Source: Gymnothorax reevesii (lineage: Eukaryota; Chordata; Actinopteri; Anguilliformes; Muraenidae). From it: DNA of 64,000 nt. The notes beneath the pieces are model-generated. The model worked only from the letters and a program-made list of their open reading frames with translations. It did not search any database and was not told the DNA's origin. The position numbers and the translations under genes were made by a program. Positions 23,901 through 37,000 of this stretch are shown here, piece by piece (the first letter of the stretch is position 1; each line of letters starts with the position of its first letter). The DNA lies in the NCBI GenBank assembly GCA_029721435.1, contig CM056576.1:70635876-70699875 (forward strand), read 5' to 3'.

Positions 23901-26900
23901 CAATTGCACGCTCCCTCAATGCTTGCGCCATCTGTGGCATTTTGCTGTGAGACAAAACTGCACATTTCAGAGTAGCCTTTTATTGTGGGCAGTATAAGGT
24001 ACACCTGTGCACTAATCATGGTGTCTGATGAGCATCTTGATGAGGCACACATGTGAGGTGGGATGGATTGTCTCAGCAAAGCAAAAGTGCTCACTATCTC
24101 ACATTTAGACAGATTTGTGAACAATGTTTGAGAGAAATGGTAATATTGTGTATCTGGAATGAATTTTAGATCTTTGAGTCCATCTCATGACAAATGGGAG
24201 CAAAATCAAAAGTGCTGCATTTATATTTTTGTTGAGTGTACATAATGGGCTTTTAAATGACCATGCCATTCACCGAAGGCGAATGGGTAATAAGGGTTTC
24301 AAATAACCCCCAAATCAGAATAACTAGTAGTGTCATCTTGGCAGCAACAACTGCAATCAAACATCTGCGATGACTGGCTTTGAGCCTTTGCATTGCTATG
24401 GAGGAATTTTAGCCCAAATTTGTTTTCATTCAGCCACATTGGAGGGTTTTTGAGCATGAACTGCCTGTTGTGTTTATGGTCGTGCCACATCATCTTAATC
24501 CGATTCAAATCCGCTCCACTACTAGACCACTACAAAACATGAATTTTGTTTCTTTTGATCCATTCAGCGGAAGACTTGCTTGCATGAATACGATCCTGTC
24601 CTGTTGCATAATCTAACTGTGCTTGAGCTTTAGGTCACAAACGGATGACCAGACATTCAGGAGCCACATCTTCCGAAAAACTTCTGACTTATCGTCCAGC
24701 CTCTTTCTTATTGTAGAATCATGAACACAGACCTTAACCGAGGCAAGGGAGTCCTGTAGTTGTTTAGATGTTAGTCTGGGTTTTTTTGTTACCTCCTAGT
24801 GGAGTTGTCTAGGTGCTCTGGGTGGCCACTTCTTCATTCAGCACTGTTCCAAGTTTTCTACATTAGCAGATAATGGCTCTCACTGGAGTTTGGTGGAGGC
24901 GCTGAGCCTTCGAGAATTTTTATCTTATTTTAATTATTTATTTATTTTACTTACCCTTTTAAGACAGATAGACATTAATGACTTTGTTTCTCATCTGTTC
25001 TTAAATTTCTTTAGATTGTGGAATCCTGTGTTGCTTTTTGCCTACTTCACTTTGCCAGTCAGGTTTAAAATTAGGCTCCACTCAAGCCAGTGTTACTTTC
25101 TGTTTTTTAGCCATTGTTGTGGTTTGGCTTTCATGGTCTGTTATTTGTCGTCCGTTGTCCAGAACACCTTTTTTTATCTCATCTTTGGCTTGATGAATTT
25201 TCCAGCAAATTTGCCCATACTACGAGGCCTCCAGATTTTTTTCAGATTTTTGACTGAATCGTTTTTGTCCATTTTATGGGCCCTAAAAATTTTGGCCCCA
25301 ATGTTAACACAAGACATAGAAATTTAAAATAAATTTTTCCTCAAAAACTGCTGGGAATTGGGGGAAAAAAATTGTGAATTCTTTTAAATAATCTCCCAAA
25401 CAGTGCTCATTGGTATTATGAATTGTTTGTGAACAAAATTGTAGCCATTACAAGATTAATGAAGGTCAATGACAATCTGCCTCTTTTGATCCGACAGTTG
25501 ATTTGTTTTCTTCATGGTGTTGGATGACAAAGGGATACTGCATGTGTGTTAGTGCATTTTTATACCCAAGTGACACAGGAAGTGATGTAATTGCTCAAAT
25601 AATATAACTGGAAAAAAATTACTGGAAATTATTACCAGGTTTGATTTTGGTAGATGTTATTTACAATAATCTTTAAGGTTGCCATTAATTGTGGAACCTT
25701 GATTTGAAGGAAATAGATTTTTACTTAAATTAAATGTTGTTATTTGGAGTTTCTCAATGAATTTTCTTTTAGAGATTTTTTTTAATGTGTTGTCTGCACA
25801 TGTGCAATTAGGGGTGCCAGCAATTTTGGAGCCCACTGTTTCTCTCTGAATGGCAAGACAGGTAGAAAGAAACGCAGATTTACACGGAGACACGTCATTC
25901 CTGAAAAGGCTGTAGCCTCAGTCTATCAGATTGTTCTCAAGATGTTCTGAGAGGACTGAGGGAGAACAGCGGTTGGGATTTTGGAGCATTACCTGTCATA
26001 GATGAGCCCGTCGATGTTGTGCTCGCGCAGTTTCCTGCGGATCTCATGATTATTGTTGTCATCGCCCCAGCAGAACACTACCAGGCCCTTAGAATGAGCT
26101 TCACTGATAGCATCCATTTTCCTCAGGAGGTCCTCCGTATTCGCGCTGATGCCCTGTAAGGTAAGGTGATGTAAGGTAACATTTTTTATAATGTGAACTT
26201 TCGTTGGATTCTGTCTATTTCATGTAGGCCTCTCCGTCACTTCATTTGGAATTCCAGGGCACCAGCTCATTGTGGTGTCACAAAAATTCCAATGATCATA
26301 ATACACATCAGGAGAGATACTCCAACCAACCTACCCAGTGCAATACAGGGTGTATCAGGAAAAATTATACTCTTGGAAAAATTATCATAAAATTAACATA
26401 GATAATAGTTCTGTAAATGTGGGCGTAAACCTTGGTAAAGGGGGTCATTCTGCTTCGAATGACACCAGTATCTTGGTTTATGCTTCATGCTCCAGTGAGC
26501 ACGGACGCTTTGACTTTGGCAAAATTCAAGTCTTTTGTGCACGGGAATGCGAGGGTTAAAATTGGATTCGTCACATTAAATTAAAAGTTTAGACAGGGTT
26601 TTACCAGCAAGGCCAAGGCGTTTTTTGAATAATTAACCCTTTCACCCCCTTACCTCAGCACAAAACGATCTCTTATGAGTGGATCGTAACCAAAGGGTTA
26701 ACACATGCAATTGAAGTGGGCCGCGAACATGTGAATCAAGTAAACAAGCATCATTCCGTGGGTAAGTCATTCAATTTTTACACAGTTTTCACAGGAGTTC
26801 AGTCCTGTGAAAACCAATTTTCCGTCCATGTAACATTAGCAACAAAAAAGAATTTTTAAATTCACTTTAGCAAAATTGCAGTGATTCAGGTCTAAAACCT

Positions 26901-27961
26901 CCTATATTTGTTTTTATGTTATCAATGAAATAAACCAGTATACCATTAATTTATCATTACAACCTGTTTAGTACAGTGGGACCTATTGGTCACACTTTCT
27001 GGGAAATCAGCCTCCTGTCTTCATCATTGTGGCGTCGTATATACATTAGGTTAAATTTGTTACCTTAGTATGTTACTTGGTGTTTAGTTATAGGTTTTAA
27101 ATGTATTCTGGTTTGCTTTCACAGTTTTGTGAAACACGTGAGACAGAGCAAGGCACTCACGGTACACTACAGTCACTCAACACCTCTCTCAACACCGGCA
27201 CCCTTTCAGCACCACATCCAAAACAACTGCCCGGACACCATACTGAACACCGTCCTCCCCTGAGACCCACACTCTATACTCTCTCATACACTCAATCACA
27301 GTGATTTTTCATGTTGTAGGTCAGGTGTATACACACTGTGGCCCAGCTGTGTGGAAAATATGGGTGTGGCTCAGGAGCACGAATAAAACGGGTGTCCCTC
27401 CAGCGCACAGCTGGTATAAATGTGGCTAAGGAGTGGAGACGAGACGCGATTTAGATGTGTACATATGGCAGGTTGGGAAACTAGCACTTGCCACAGGCCA
27501 AATGCGGGTAAATTTATGAAGTAGCCGGTAAATTTGATCAGCCCACATGCCACTGTGGCAGGTTAAAATTTGGATAGGAGATTCATAGTCAGAGAGCACT
27601 CAAGTGAGTTATACAAATGAACTATGGGAGCAGCGATGCCCTTGTGCTGCCGCTACTCTGTCGCAGATGCCATTATTGATAGAAGAAGGGTAGAGCATGA
27701 GAATCACTTAAACTGAACAAAGTTGCGAATTGAGTTGATGTGGCATTTCATTCCCGGCATGAGACAGGTGGCAGATGTGAGCGTGCCTTCTCAGGAGGAG
27801 GCAACGCCGGTGTTCTGTCAATTTTGCGACCTATCAAAATATGCTACCTCGCGGGTTTGCACTTGCGCAAACCTAAAATCATGGTTCCATTTCTTCGCTC
27901 AGATCTCAAATATCTTCAACTATCATAAATACACTTTTTTCCAGTGTGCTTTTCGACCTGT

Positions 27962-28040
<79 letters not shown>

Positions 28041-31000
28041 CATACATACACACACACGCAGGTACATGCTGGGTTTTCCTGAAAATGCAGAGATTGGATG
28101 ATAATGGCTTGCTGCATATATCTTTGAACGAACTTATCCAACTCGTTAGAACACCTGCTTAGGTTATAATAAGCTAGCTAATAAAAAAGTTACTACTGCA
28201 CACTGCTGCACATTGCAGTATTACGGCAAAAACAAAGACTTTACAATCGCTTTGCATTACGGAAGCAATTTTTTTGACAAGGAAGCACAAATTTTCAGAA
28301 CACCAGACAAACCTTGAGTGAAAAGGCTTTTTTTTTTTCTTTTTAATGAAAAGTGGAAAAGGGACTTCAAGTGGCTCTGCAAGTAAGTGCAGGGTTTACC
28401 ATTTACCGATTATTATATCTCACCTCACTTAATGTTTCAGCAACACTGAAAAGTCTCATATGATTGGTTTGTAATGACTGTTTGTGTGTGGATCAAATGA
28501 TGCTATTTGATCAAGTTTTTTTTTTCTTTGTGTGTGTTTTTCATCATTGATGAGATGAAACAAAAACATCTGAATCTGAATCAGGTTCAGACACAGATGA
28601 GGAATATTCCAGCCAGAGAGTGCAATAGAGACTTTGTGCTGGTGGGGTAGGTGTTTCAAGTCAGATGATAAGAGTTATGACTTCACAATGTTGGTGTGTT
28701 TGTATTGTGTTGTTCTACCTATAAAGAGTCTGTATTGGTGCACACATTAGTGCGCACACATTACTTTATTGCTGTACTTCTTTTTGATATAGGTTGGTGT
28801 TAAAATATTGTATACAGTAGAGCACTGTTGATTGGGAGGAGGTGAGCAAGTTTGCACACGCACTGAGTAAAATTAATCCTTTGTAAAAAGAAAAAATTAG
28901 AAAATTAGATAGATACTTTATTTCCTAAGGGGAAATATTGAAAGAAAGAGGAATGCTTCATGAATATGGTTGTCAATTAAAAATAGATAAACATGAATAT
29001 TTTTCAATAAACATTTTTCATGTGATAGTTATTATTTTTTTATTTATTTTTTTTTAACTAGCCACCATTTTCCAACTGTATTTTCGTAGAATTTGTTTGT
29101 AATTTGTATTGGTGTTTAAAAAAAAAAAAAAAAAAAACTGAGTGGCTGGTTGAATTCTGAATCTGAAAAAAAAAAAACTGAATTCTGAAGAAAAAATTAA
29201 TTTCCCACACTGCATATGGGCGAGAATCAAGAGCGTAAATGCAGGCTATGGTTCAGAAAAGTGAAATTGTGTATAACTCAGGTGAATGGACAAAATGGGC
29301 GTAGCTTACGTTAGTAGATGTGGGAGAGGAAAAGGCAGATCTGCAACATTCATGGGACTCAGATGATAAGATATGGGTGTGGTTCAGGTGTTTATCTGTG
29401 GCTTGGCTCAGGTAAGTGGTCATAAGTGTGGATCATGCAGGCAGATGTGTTCATAGCTCAGGAGTGTCAATGTGAGACTCACTTGAGGAGTCATGGATGG
29501 GAATCACTTGGAGATATGGGTGAGAATTACTTGAGGAAATATGAGTGAGAATCACATGAGGAGATATGGTTGCGACTTTCATTGAAGAAAACGGGGGAGT
29601 CTTGTGAGTAGATATGGGCGAGACTAACGTGGGGAGATATGAGTGAAAATGTGAGATGATAATTTATACTGGGTTATGAAACAAGCAAGCAGAGACGGGT
29701 GAGACCCAGTTGTGTAGATATACTGTATGTGGGTAGGAACCAGGCGTGTAGATATCAAAATGGCTCAGGTGAGTGAAGTGAAAGAGGCTCACCAATAAGT
29801 CCTCGCTCTGTGCAAAGCTCATTGCAATGGGAGTGGTCTGACACCGGATGTCCATGAGCTCAGGGTATACCGTGGAGAATCCCTGAGTCAGAAACAAGAT
29901 TGGATACCTATTCTGCTTCTGCCGCACCCTGAAAAAAAACAAAGGGATAGATTTATCTCATGATGTAAATATACTGTTCGGTCCACATGTATTTACCAGC
30001 CGTGATAGCAATGCTGGAATTGTCTTCGTTGATTGGTGCTTATATGTCTCTGGATGTGTCCTTGTGTGCCTTGTCTTCCCCAATGCACTTTAGAAAACAA
30101 AGGTCTGCGTTTTATTTTGACGGTAACTTCACCCATAAAAGGGAACTATATCAGAACTACAGCCAACAGAATTTTGTTGATACCCGGTAGCGAGGTCACC
30201 TCACACCCGTGGATACCTGAAACCCACTGATGTCCTTGGATATCCACAAGATGTGTGCACAAAATAAGGCAAAACCTCAAGGGTTTAAAGAAACAGAAGA
30301 AGAAAAAACGCCAGGCTACAAGCTAGCCAGCTTAGGGTACCAACTGCTCTTTCCTTGCCATCAGTTGGTCTACTGCTTCATATAGCGCTAAAATGAGAAT
30401 CACTTTTTTGTCTGTTTGAATTGACATTGTGATTCTCTCGACTGATTCTGGAGAAAAATGTTTATTTAGGCAGTACACTTAAAAACGAAAATGCCAAACA
30501 TGTAAACAATAGATGTCACTCTTTTCAATCTCTTGTGGAACAAAATTTTACAGAAATCTCTTGAAATGTACCAACTGTTAAAACAGTCCGCTAACAAATC
30601 TATACAACAACCAAAATGTTGAATAACATTAACAATATCTTTGGGAGTGGAGAAATATTTGAACGATGAGAACCGTGACTTATTACAATTGAAAGATGTG
30701 CATTTAATAATAATGAAAAAAAATTTGTTTCAGTTTTGCACATGGGTGAGAAACATGGCGAACGACCGCAGGTACCAGTGGACTGAGAAAGAAGTTAAAC
30801 TATTCTTGTACCTCATTCAGGAGTAAAACAGTCGAGTGAAAAGCTGTAGTGTAATTCATGCACTTCCTAAGAAAGAATTGAGGGCTACAATGTCAAGCAT
30901 ACGACAAATCATGGACACCGGTTTTCCAAGAAGTCCAAGAAACGGACGACCGAAAAAGCATGGCCAGTGTTTCTTCTGTGCTTTTGATTCTGTCCATACC

Positions 31001-34000
31001 TCAAGTTGAGCATTTTTCATAGAAGTTGTACAGTAAGAGCCGTGTCTGATTCACAAATTTATTCTTTGAAATTTGAAATATCCTCCAAAGTTTTATTTGA
31101 GACTTGAGAATGGATAGCAAAGTCGATTCTTTTCCTCTACAGTTCAAGGAAACTTGAGCTAGAGTCAAAAGCATGCTATTTGGATAGCACGCTACAACCC
31201 CTGAAATTCTATCCAAAATGTTTTGTAGGCCATTTAGACCTAACATATTATTTTTAGGCAAATGCCCATTGTAGCCAGAGGGGAATTGCAGCACTAAAAC
31301 CTAGTTTGGTTTCGGCTACCATGCAAAGCTTTTATTTTAACTCTCCTTTTATTTAAGTCATCCAGGGGAAAAATACAACCGTAGGCTATTTTGGTTCAAG
31401 CTTCCTTTAATTTGCTCATTTAAAAAAGTAGACTGAATAGCCGATTATTATATTTTAGCTTCACCTAGTTAATTTTAGCGATTCCCATTTGTGAAAATGT
31501 CAAATTAATTTTACCTGTGATAAAATGACTGTCACTCACGCTTACCCTCTCTAGAGAAGATAAACAAATTATTCCTGAACTCTTTTAACCTGTATGATAC
31601 AGTCGTTATGATGCACTCCTCACTGACTCACTGTCGCTATACTAACGCCTGTACTCGAAAGCTCTCAAAGTGCTTTGCGCGGCCTCGTTATGAGGGGGAG
31701 GCTTCTTCTTCTTCTTTTTGGTTTTATGGCGGTTGACAGATCTGTTGGTGTATTACCGCCAACTACTGGATTCATTCAACATAAATTTCCCTATTCCTCT
31801 TATATCGAACTCCCACCAAAGCCTCGCCAAAGTGAAAGGTGCACTGTGCCCAACAATGCGTTTGCACTCTGCATGTTTTCAGTGTGATTACACTTTCGAT
31901 TCGTCTAATCTACGAGCTGAATGAAGACGCAATGCATTGGCTTTTGAAGAAGGAAATGACGTCACAATCAAAGCTGCCTGCTGATTGGTCCAGCCAAAAA
32001 ATTTCAGGCGAAGCGCCGCGAGGCAGCTTTCCTTTAACGCCCTGATGGGAGCGATCATCAAAGCCATCTAGCGGACACAAGGGCGTTAATCATTAATGTT
32101 AGAACTCTTTATTCATTTTTCTTAAAAACACACAAACACACACACACACACACACACTACATGGGGTTCATTCAATATAAAGTTAGAGACGACAGAAATA
32201 ATAAAAGAATAACAAGGAGCATTGGAGCATTCAGTTATCACAGACCAAACATACGTTTAAATACACAGGGGTCAAGCAGGTGACTGCAAAAGCAAAACAG
32301 GCCATTGCACCACTAGTACCATTTGGTTTCAAGCAATTATCAAATTACGCAGTGGAGATTTTTGTTTACTCAAATTAAGAACCAAATCCGACATAATTTA
32401 ATCAACATAAACAATAGGGCCAAGCTGATTGTATCCCTGATTCGTTGTCTAGGCATACATAAAAGGGGTGGGGCATTGCAGATCACGGGCTGAATGTTTT
32501 CCAATGCTGAGGTCAGCGGATAGCCCGCAGATAAGGGCAATTAAATAAGCCAGTCACGCATACGGCAAAAACACTGCCCTGCTCATCCCTAGTGTCATGA
32601 TACCAATATTTGATTTGCTAGCGCGGAGATGACCGTATTTTGGGCAGGCATTCGGGCGACAGGCACAGTGAATAAAAAGCAAGCTGAACTGACAGTGCCT
32701 GAGGCATAAACAGGGACCAGGTGGAACTGTCTCCTATTGGCCTGGTAGTAGAGCCTCCCAACAATTTCTGTAGAGACATATTTAAGCAAATATATTCCGC
32801 AGAAATAAATCCGGATTCCCTTGGAAGGGCCTTGAAGCAAACATCTGGTTTAAATCCACACTTAATTTGTGTCCCATTTCAGATTCAAAAATGATTTTTC
32901 ACAAGTGTTTCATTTCCCAGAAAATTTTTTAAAAAATTGGGAGCAACCATAAAAATTCGGCTTTGATCGGTCAAACCTGTGTGATGTATTGACCAGAACA
33001 CCCCTGCACAGCTGTATTTCGATCTATGTGCAGTTTCAGTTCAATAGTATGGACATTTACCCCATCTTCAATATGCGAGTAATAAACCTTGGAAATGTTC
33101 TCTTACCCTAAAATTTGAGTAATACATTATTTACACTTTACTTTAAAAGGCTCAAGAAGGAAATTTTATTTATTTAACATATTTCACCTTTAATATTATC
33201 CCTTTTCTTTCACATGAAGGCAAAAGCTTTCCGAAAAGTTGCTATATACATGCACGTTAGAACAGTCGTTTAATTTAGTCGTGGTTCGTCATTATGATGC
33301 GTGTGATGGTTTGCTCTGGGGAAGACAAAAAAGTAACAAAAGCCTAGAAGCAAGTATACTGCAGGGCTCGAAATTGCGACCGTTTTGCGACAAAAATTAA
33401 CACTGTGTGACCTTTGAATTAAAATAGTCGCACATGTGCGACCGCTTTTTCCCCCAATTTAACGCCTCTTTTCGGGTATATTTGGTAGTCAGAAGGCATG
33501 CCAACCGCTGCTGCAGCTTAAATAGAGGTGGACGTATGTCTCGGAGCAGTGCGTGAATCTACTGGACATAACTCGGCTATCGTTACGCCACACGACCGTG
33601 CACTACATCATCCAGAAGTAAAAACAAAGTACAAACTGTATGTACTTCTTGATGATGCACTGCACGGTCGTGTGGCGTAACGATAGCCGAGTTCCAATTT
33701 TTCTGGTGCTTTGGCCTTCTTAATGTAGCTGAATGATTTGCTCCCGCATTTGACGGGGTATCTCGCCTGTCTTAGCCATATATCACAGGAATACATTATG
33801 GGCATGGTCAGGCCATTTACATAGGCCAGTCTGTGTACAGAGGGAGTGTCCAGTATGGCCGCGCTTGACCAAATCAGACCAAGTGAGTCAACCATGTCCT
33901 GTAAACATCTTGAGTCAATTTTAGGTGAGCATTATAAGTTTTGTGACTCACTAATGGAACTGTACAGATACTTATTGGGTCAGATAATTGCCTTTCTGAC

Positions 34001-37000
34001 CAAATATGCCATTTTGGCATTAAAGATTTGTTAAAAACATATTGATTATCAAATATTTTAATCACTTTTACACACAATAGCAAGCATTTAGCCGAATATA
34101 CAAAAGCTGTTATGTAGTCGAATTTTCAAGTAGTGTACAAATACTTATTGGAGCCACTGTGTATATATATATTATAAAAAAATATAAAAATATATTTGTT
34201 GGTACTTCTTAGATTTCAATGTGTGCGCTCCTAAATTTTGGCTTGCGCTCCTAACTTTTTGAACTTGGGAGCGCAGCGCTACTAAGCAATAAAGTTAATT
34301 TTTGGAGATTTTTTTTCCCCACACACAGAGAATCGCTGCATCATTCAGTCAAAAAAAAATCCTTCTTAGCACACACCCCAAAATCCTGCTTCCCATGCAA
34401 AAAAAAAGTTCATCCTGTCACAAATTTAACCACATCATTCAAGGAAGGAGACTTTGCTGAGTGTGTTGATGTCTTCTTTCATTCTCTGAGTGATATAATG
34501 TTGGATTTACAGCAATCTAAAAACTCTGTCCGTTTAGTGTTCCCCCAAAATTTTTGCGTGAATTTTGAATGGAAAAGACAGAGAAATTCCACGTGCTTCC
34601 TGTCCTTTGACTATTCCCTGAGGTAAATTGATGTACTTCGCTGCTACAAAAATTATACTGCTGTGGCAACGACAAATTTTCCTCCATTTTTGTGAAATTT
34701 CTTGTAGAAGTTACAACGATTTAAAAAATATTTTTTCAGCATCTCTGCTCACCTACTCTCGCTCTGATCACCCCATTTGCATTCTTTCTTATGGGTAAAT
34801 TTTTGTCCATCTTTAGGGAATTTTCCAGAAACTGCATGACTTTTGGACATGGAAAGACATGGCACACGAGTCCCAAATAATCCGCACGTTTTGGTGCATT
34901 TCTTTAGTATGTGGGATAAGTGGTACTGGAGCAGTTAGGCACCGAAAATCATCCGGAAGAATACCCGCACAATAGTAATATGTGCCTCCTATGCTTTGCA
35001 TAGGCAGGCACATAATTTACCCTTCAGCCTGAACTGGGTCAGCAAGTGAACACTTACATTGAGCAAATGTCAGGATCGAAACAGGAGAACACTATCCTGC
35101 GCTTGCCAGCATTCTGGTGGACACATTTCAGGATGATGTCTAGAAACAGATTCATATCGAAGTAGGAGGACAAGTTTCCATCCCAGGACCCATCCTGTGA
35201 AAAATGCAGCACAATTAAACCAATCACCCACTCCACAAACTTGCAACAATCAGACTACAGCCATCTACGGTATCTCACAAAAGTGAGTACACCCCTCACA
35301 CTTTGAGGATTAATTTATTATATCTTTTCAAGGGACAACGTTACATAAATGAAACCTGAATACAGCGCCCTCCATAATTATTGGCACCCCTGGTTAAGAT
35401 GTGTTAAAAGCCTTAAAATAAATTCAATTTTTATTGCAGAAGCATACTCTCAGCACTCCTGTTTCTGAAACCAACTTGTGCACCTGACGCAGAGCCGGAG
35501 GACTCAACCTCTTCGGTTGACCCTGACGAGGCCTGTTCTGAGCAAAACCGGTCTTGGAAAACCGCTGGACAACCTTGGCCACCGTGATGTAGTTCAGTTT
35601 CATGGTTTCACAGATCTTCTTGTAGCTTAGACCATCTTTGTGGAGAGCGGCAATTCTCTTTTTCTCAGATCCTCAGAGAGTTCTTTCCTATAAGGTGCCA
35701 TGTTGACCATCAACTGACCAGAATGAGAGCATTGCACCCAAAGCACCACAATTTAAACCTTCAACACGTTACACAAACTCATATAGCCCAGTCCAACAGA
35801 CAAAAGCATGAACATGTTGAATAAGCCAAGTTTCGCTTGGTTGACGATTACCAATTGGGGTGCGTTCTCACTTTTGTTGCCACCCATTTTGGAAATGGTG
35901 ACTGTTTATTCAGTTATTTGGAGTAAATCTACACTGCTACACTTAATGTACAATGATTACTCGAGAATATATTCAAGTTTCATTTCTGTAACTTGTCCCT
36001 AGAAAAGATATAATAAATTAATTGTCGAAATGTGAAGGGCGTACTCACTTTTGAGAAATATAGTAACATAATTGCACCAATCACCATTCATACAGTCAAA
36101 GAAATAACACCAATTATCATGCAGAGTTGAGATACAATCAACCAAACAAAGGGACGATGCCCCCTTATGAACAATGCACATGTTCTGTTAAATTGTGACA
36201 TGTTTAGATCTGCATTCATCATGTACAGAATGCTGATGCATGAAGAAATGTGGTGGGGTCCAACAGTATAATTCATTGATGCAGTAGCAAAGCTTTCACA
36301 ACATAACGTTAAGTCAATGAGCGGAGAGTTTCTATTCATATTTTACTCAGTCCAAAATCTCTTGGAACTGAGCTTGTAAATACAACTACATGCCTGAAAA
36401 AAGTCTCTAAATTAACCACCTCCTACACAACTCCCCCAACATCATATATACAACAAAATCTTTGCATGTACTACTCCGTGCACTGTAATATAAATACCAG
36501 AATCACTTAAGAGCTCAAAATTATTTTTATTACCTACTTACAACCCCAATTCCGAAATAGTTGGGACAAAGTGTAAATTGTGAATAAAATCAAAATGCAA
36601 TGACTGTCAGATCATATGAGCCAATATGTTATTTACAATAGAACATAGATAACATTTCAAATGTTGAACTGACACATTTTACTTTTTCATCCATAAAATG
36701 AGCTTCTTTCAAATTTTCTGGCTGTAAGAGGTCTCAAAAAAGTTGGGACACAGGCAGAAAAGGGCTGAAAAAGCAATTAATATACAAGAGAATCAGCTGA
36801 AAGAACATTTAGCAAGTAATTAGGTTAACTGGCATCAGGTGTATAACATGACTGGCTATAAAAGGGATGTCTTAGAGAGGCTGAGTCTCTCAGAAGTAAA
36901 GATGGCCAGAGGCTCTCTAACCTGTGAAGGCTTGCATTAAAAAATTTTTTTTTTTTAAGTATTCCACAAATTATGTTCCTCAACACATAATTGCAAAAGC

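Larger units (their letters stand above)
29929..33569. other. Intronic DNA with a Myb-like fragment and a CA repeat
   Basis: Apart from the fragment at 30755-30826 and the CA run at 32138-32158, nothing could be assigned. At 33363 a CAGGGCTCGAAATTGCGACC end resembles the element at 55261, but its partner end was not found. Confidence 0.45.

Noticed and set aside
33846..34034. Short frames around the 124-bp palindrome
   Set aside because: No family motif and AT-rich composition; chance frames.
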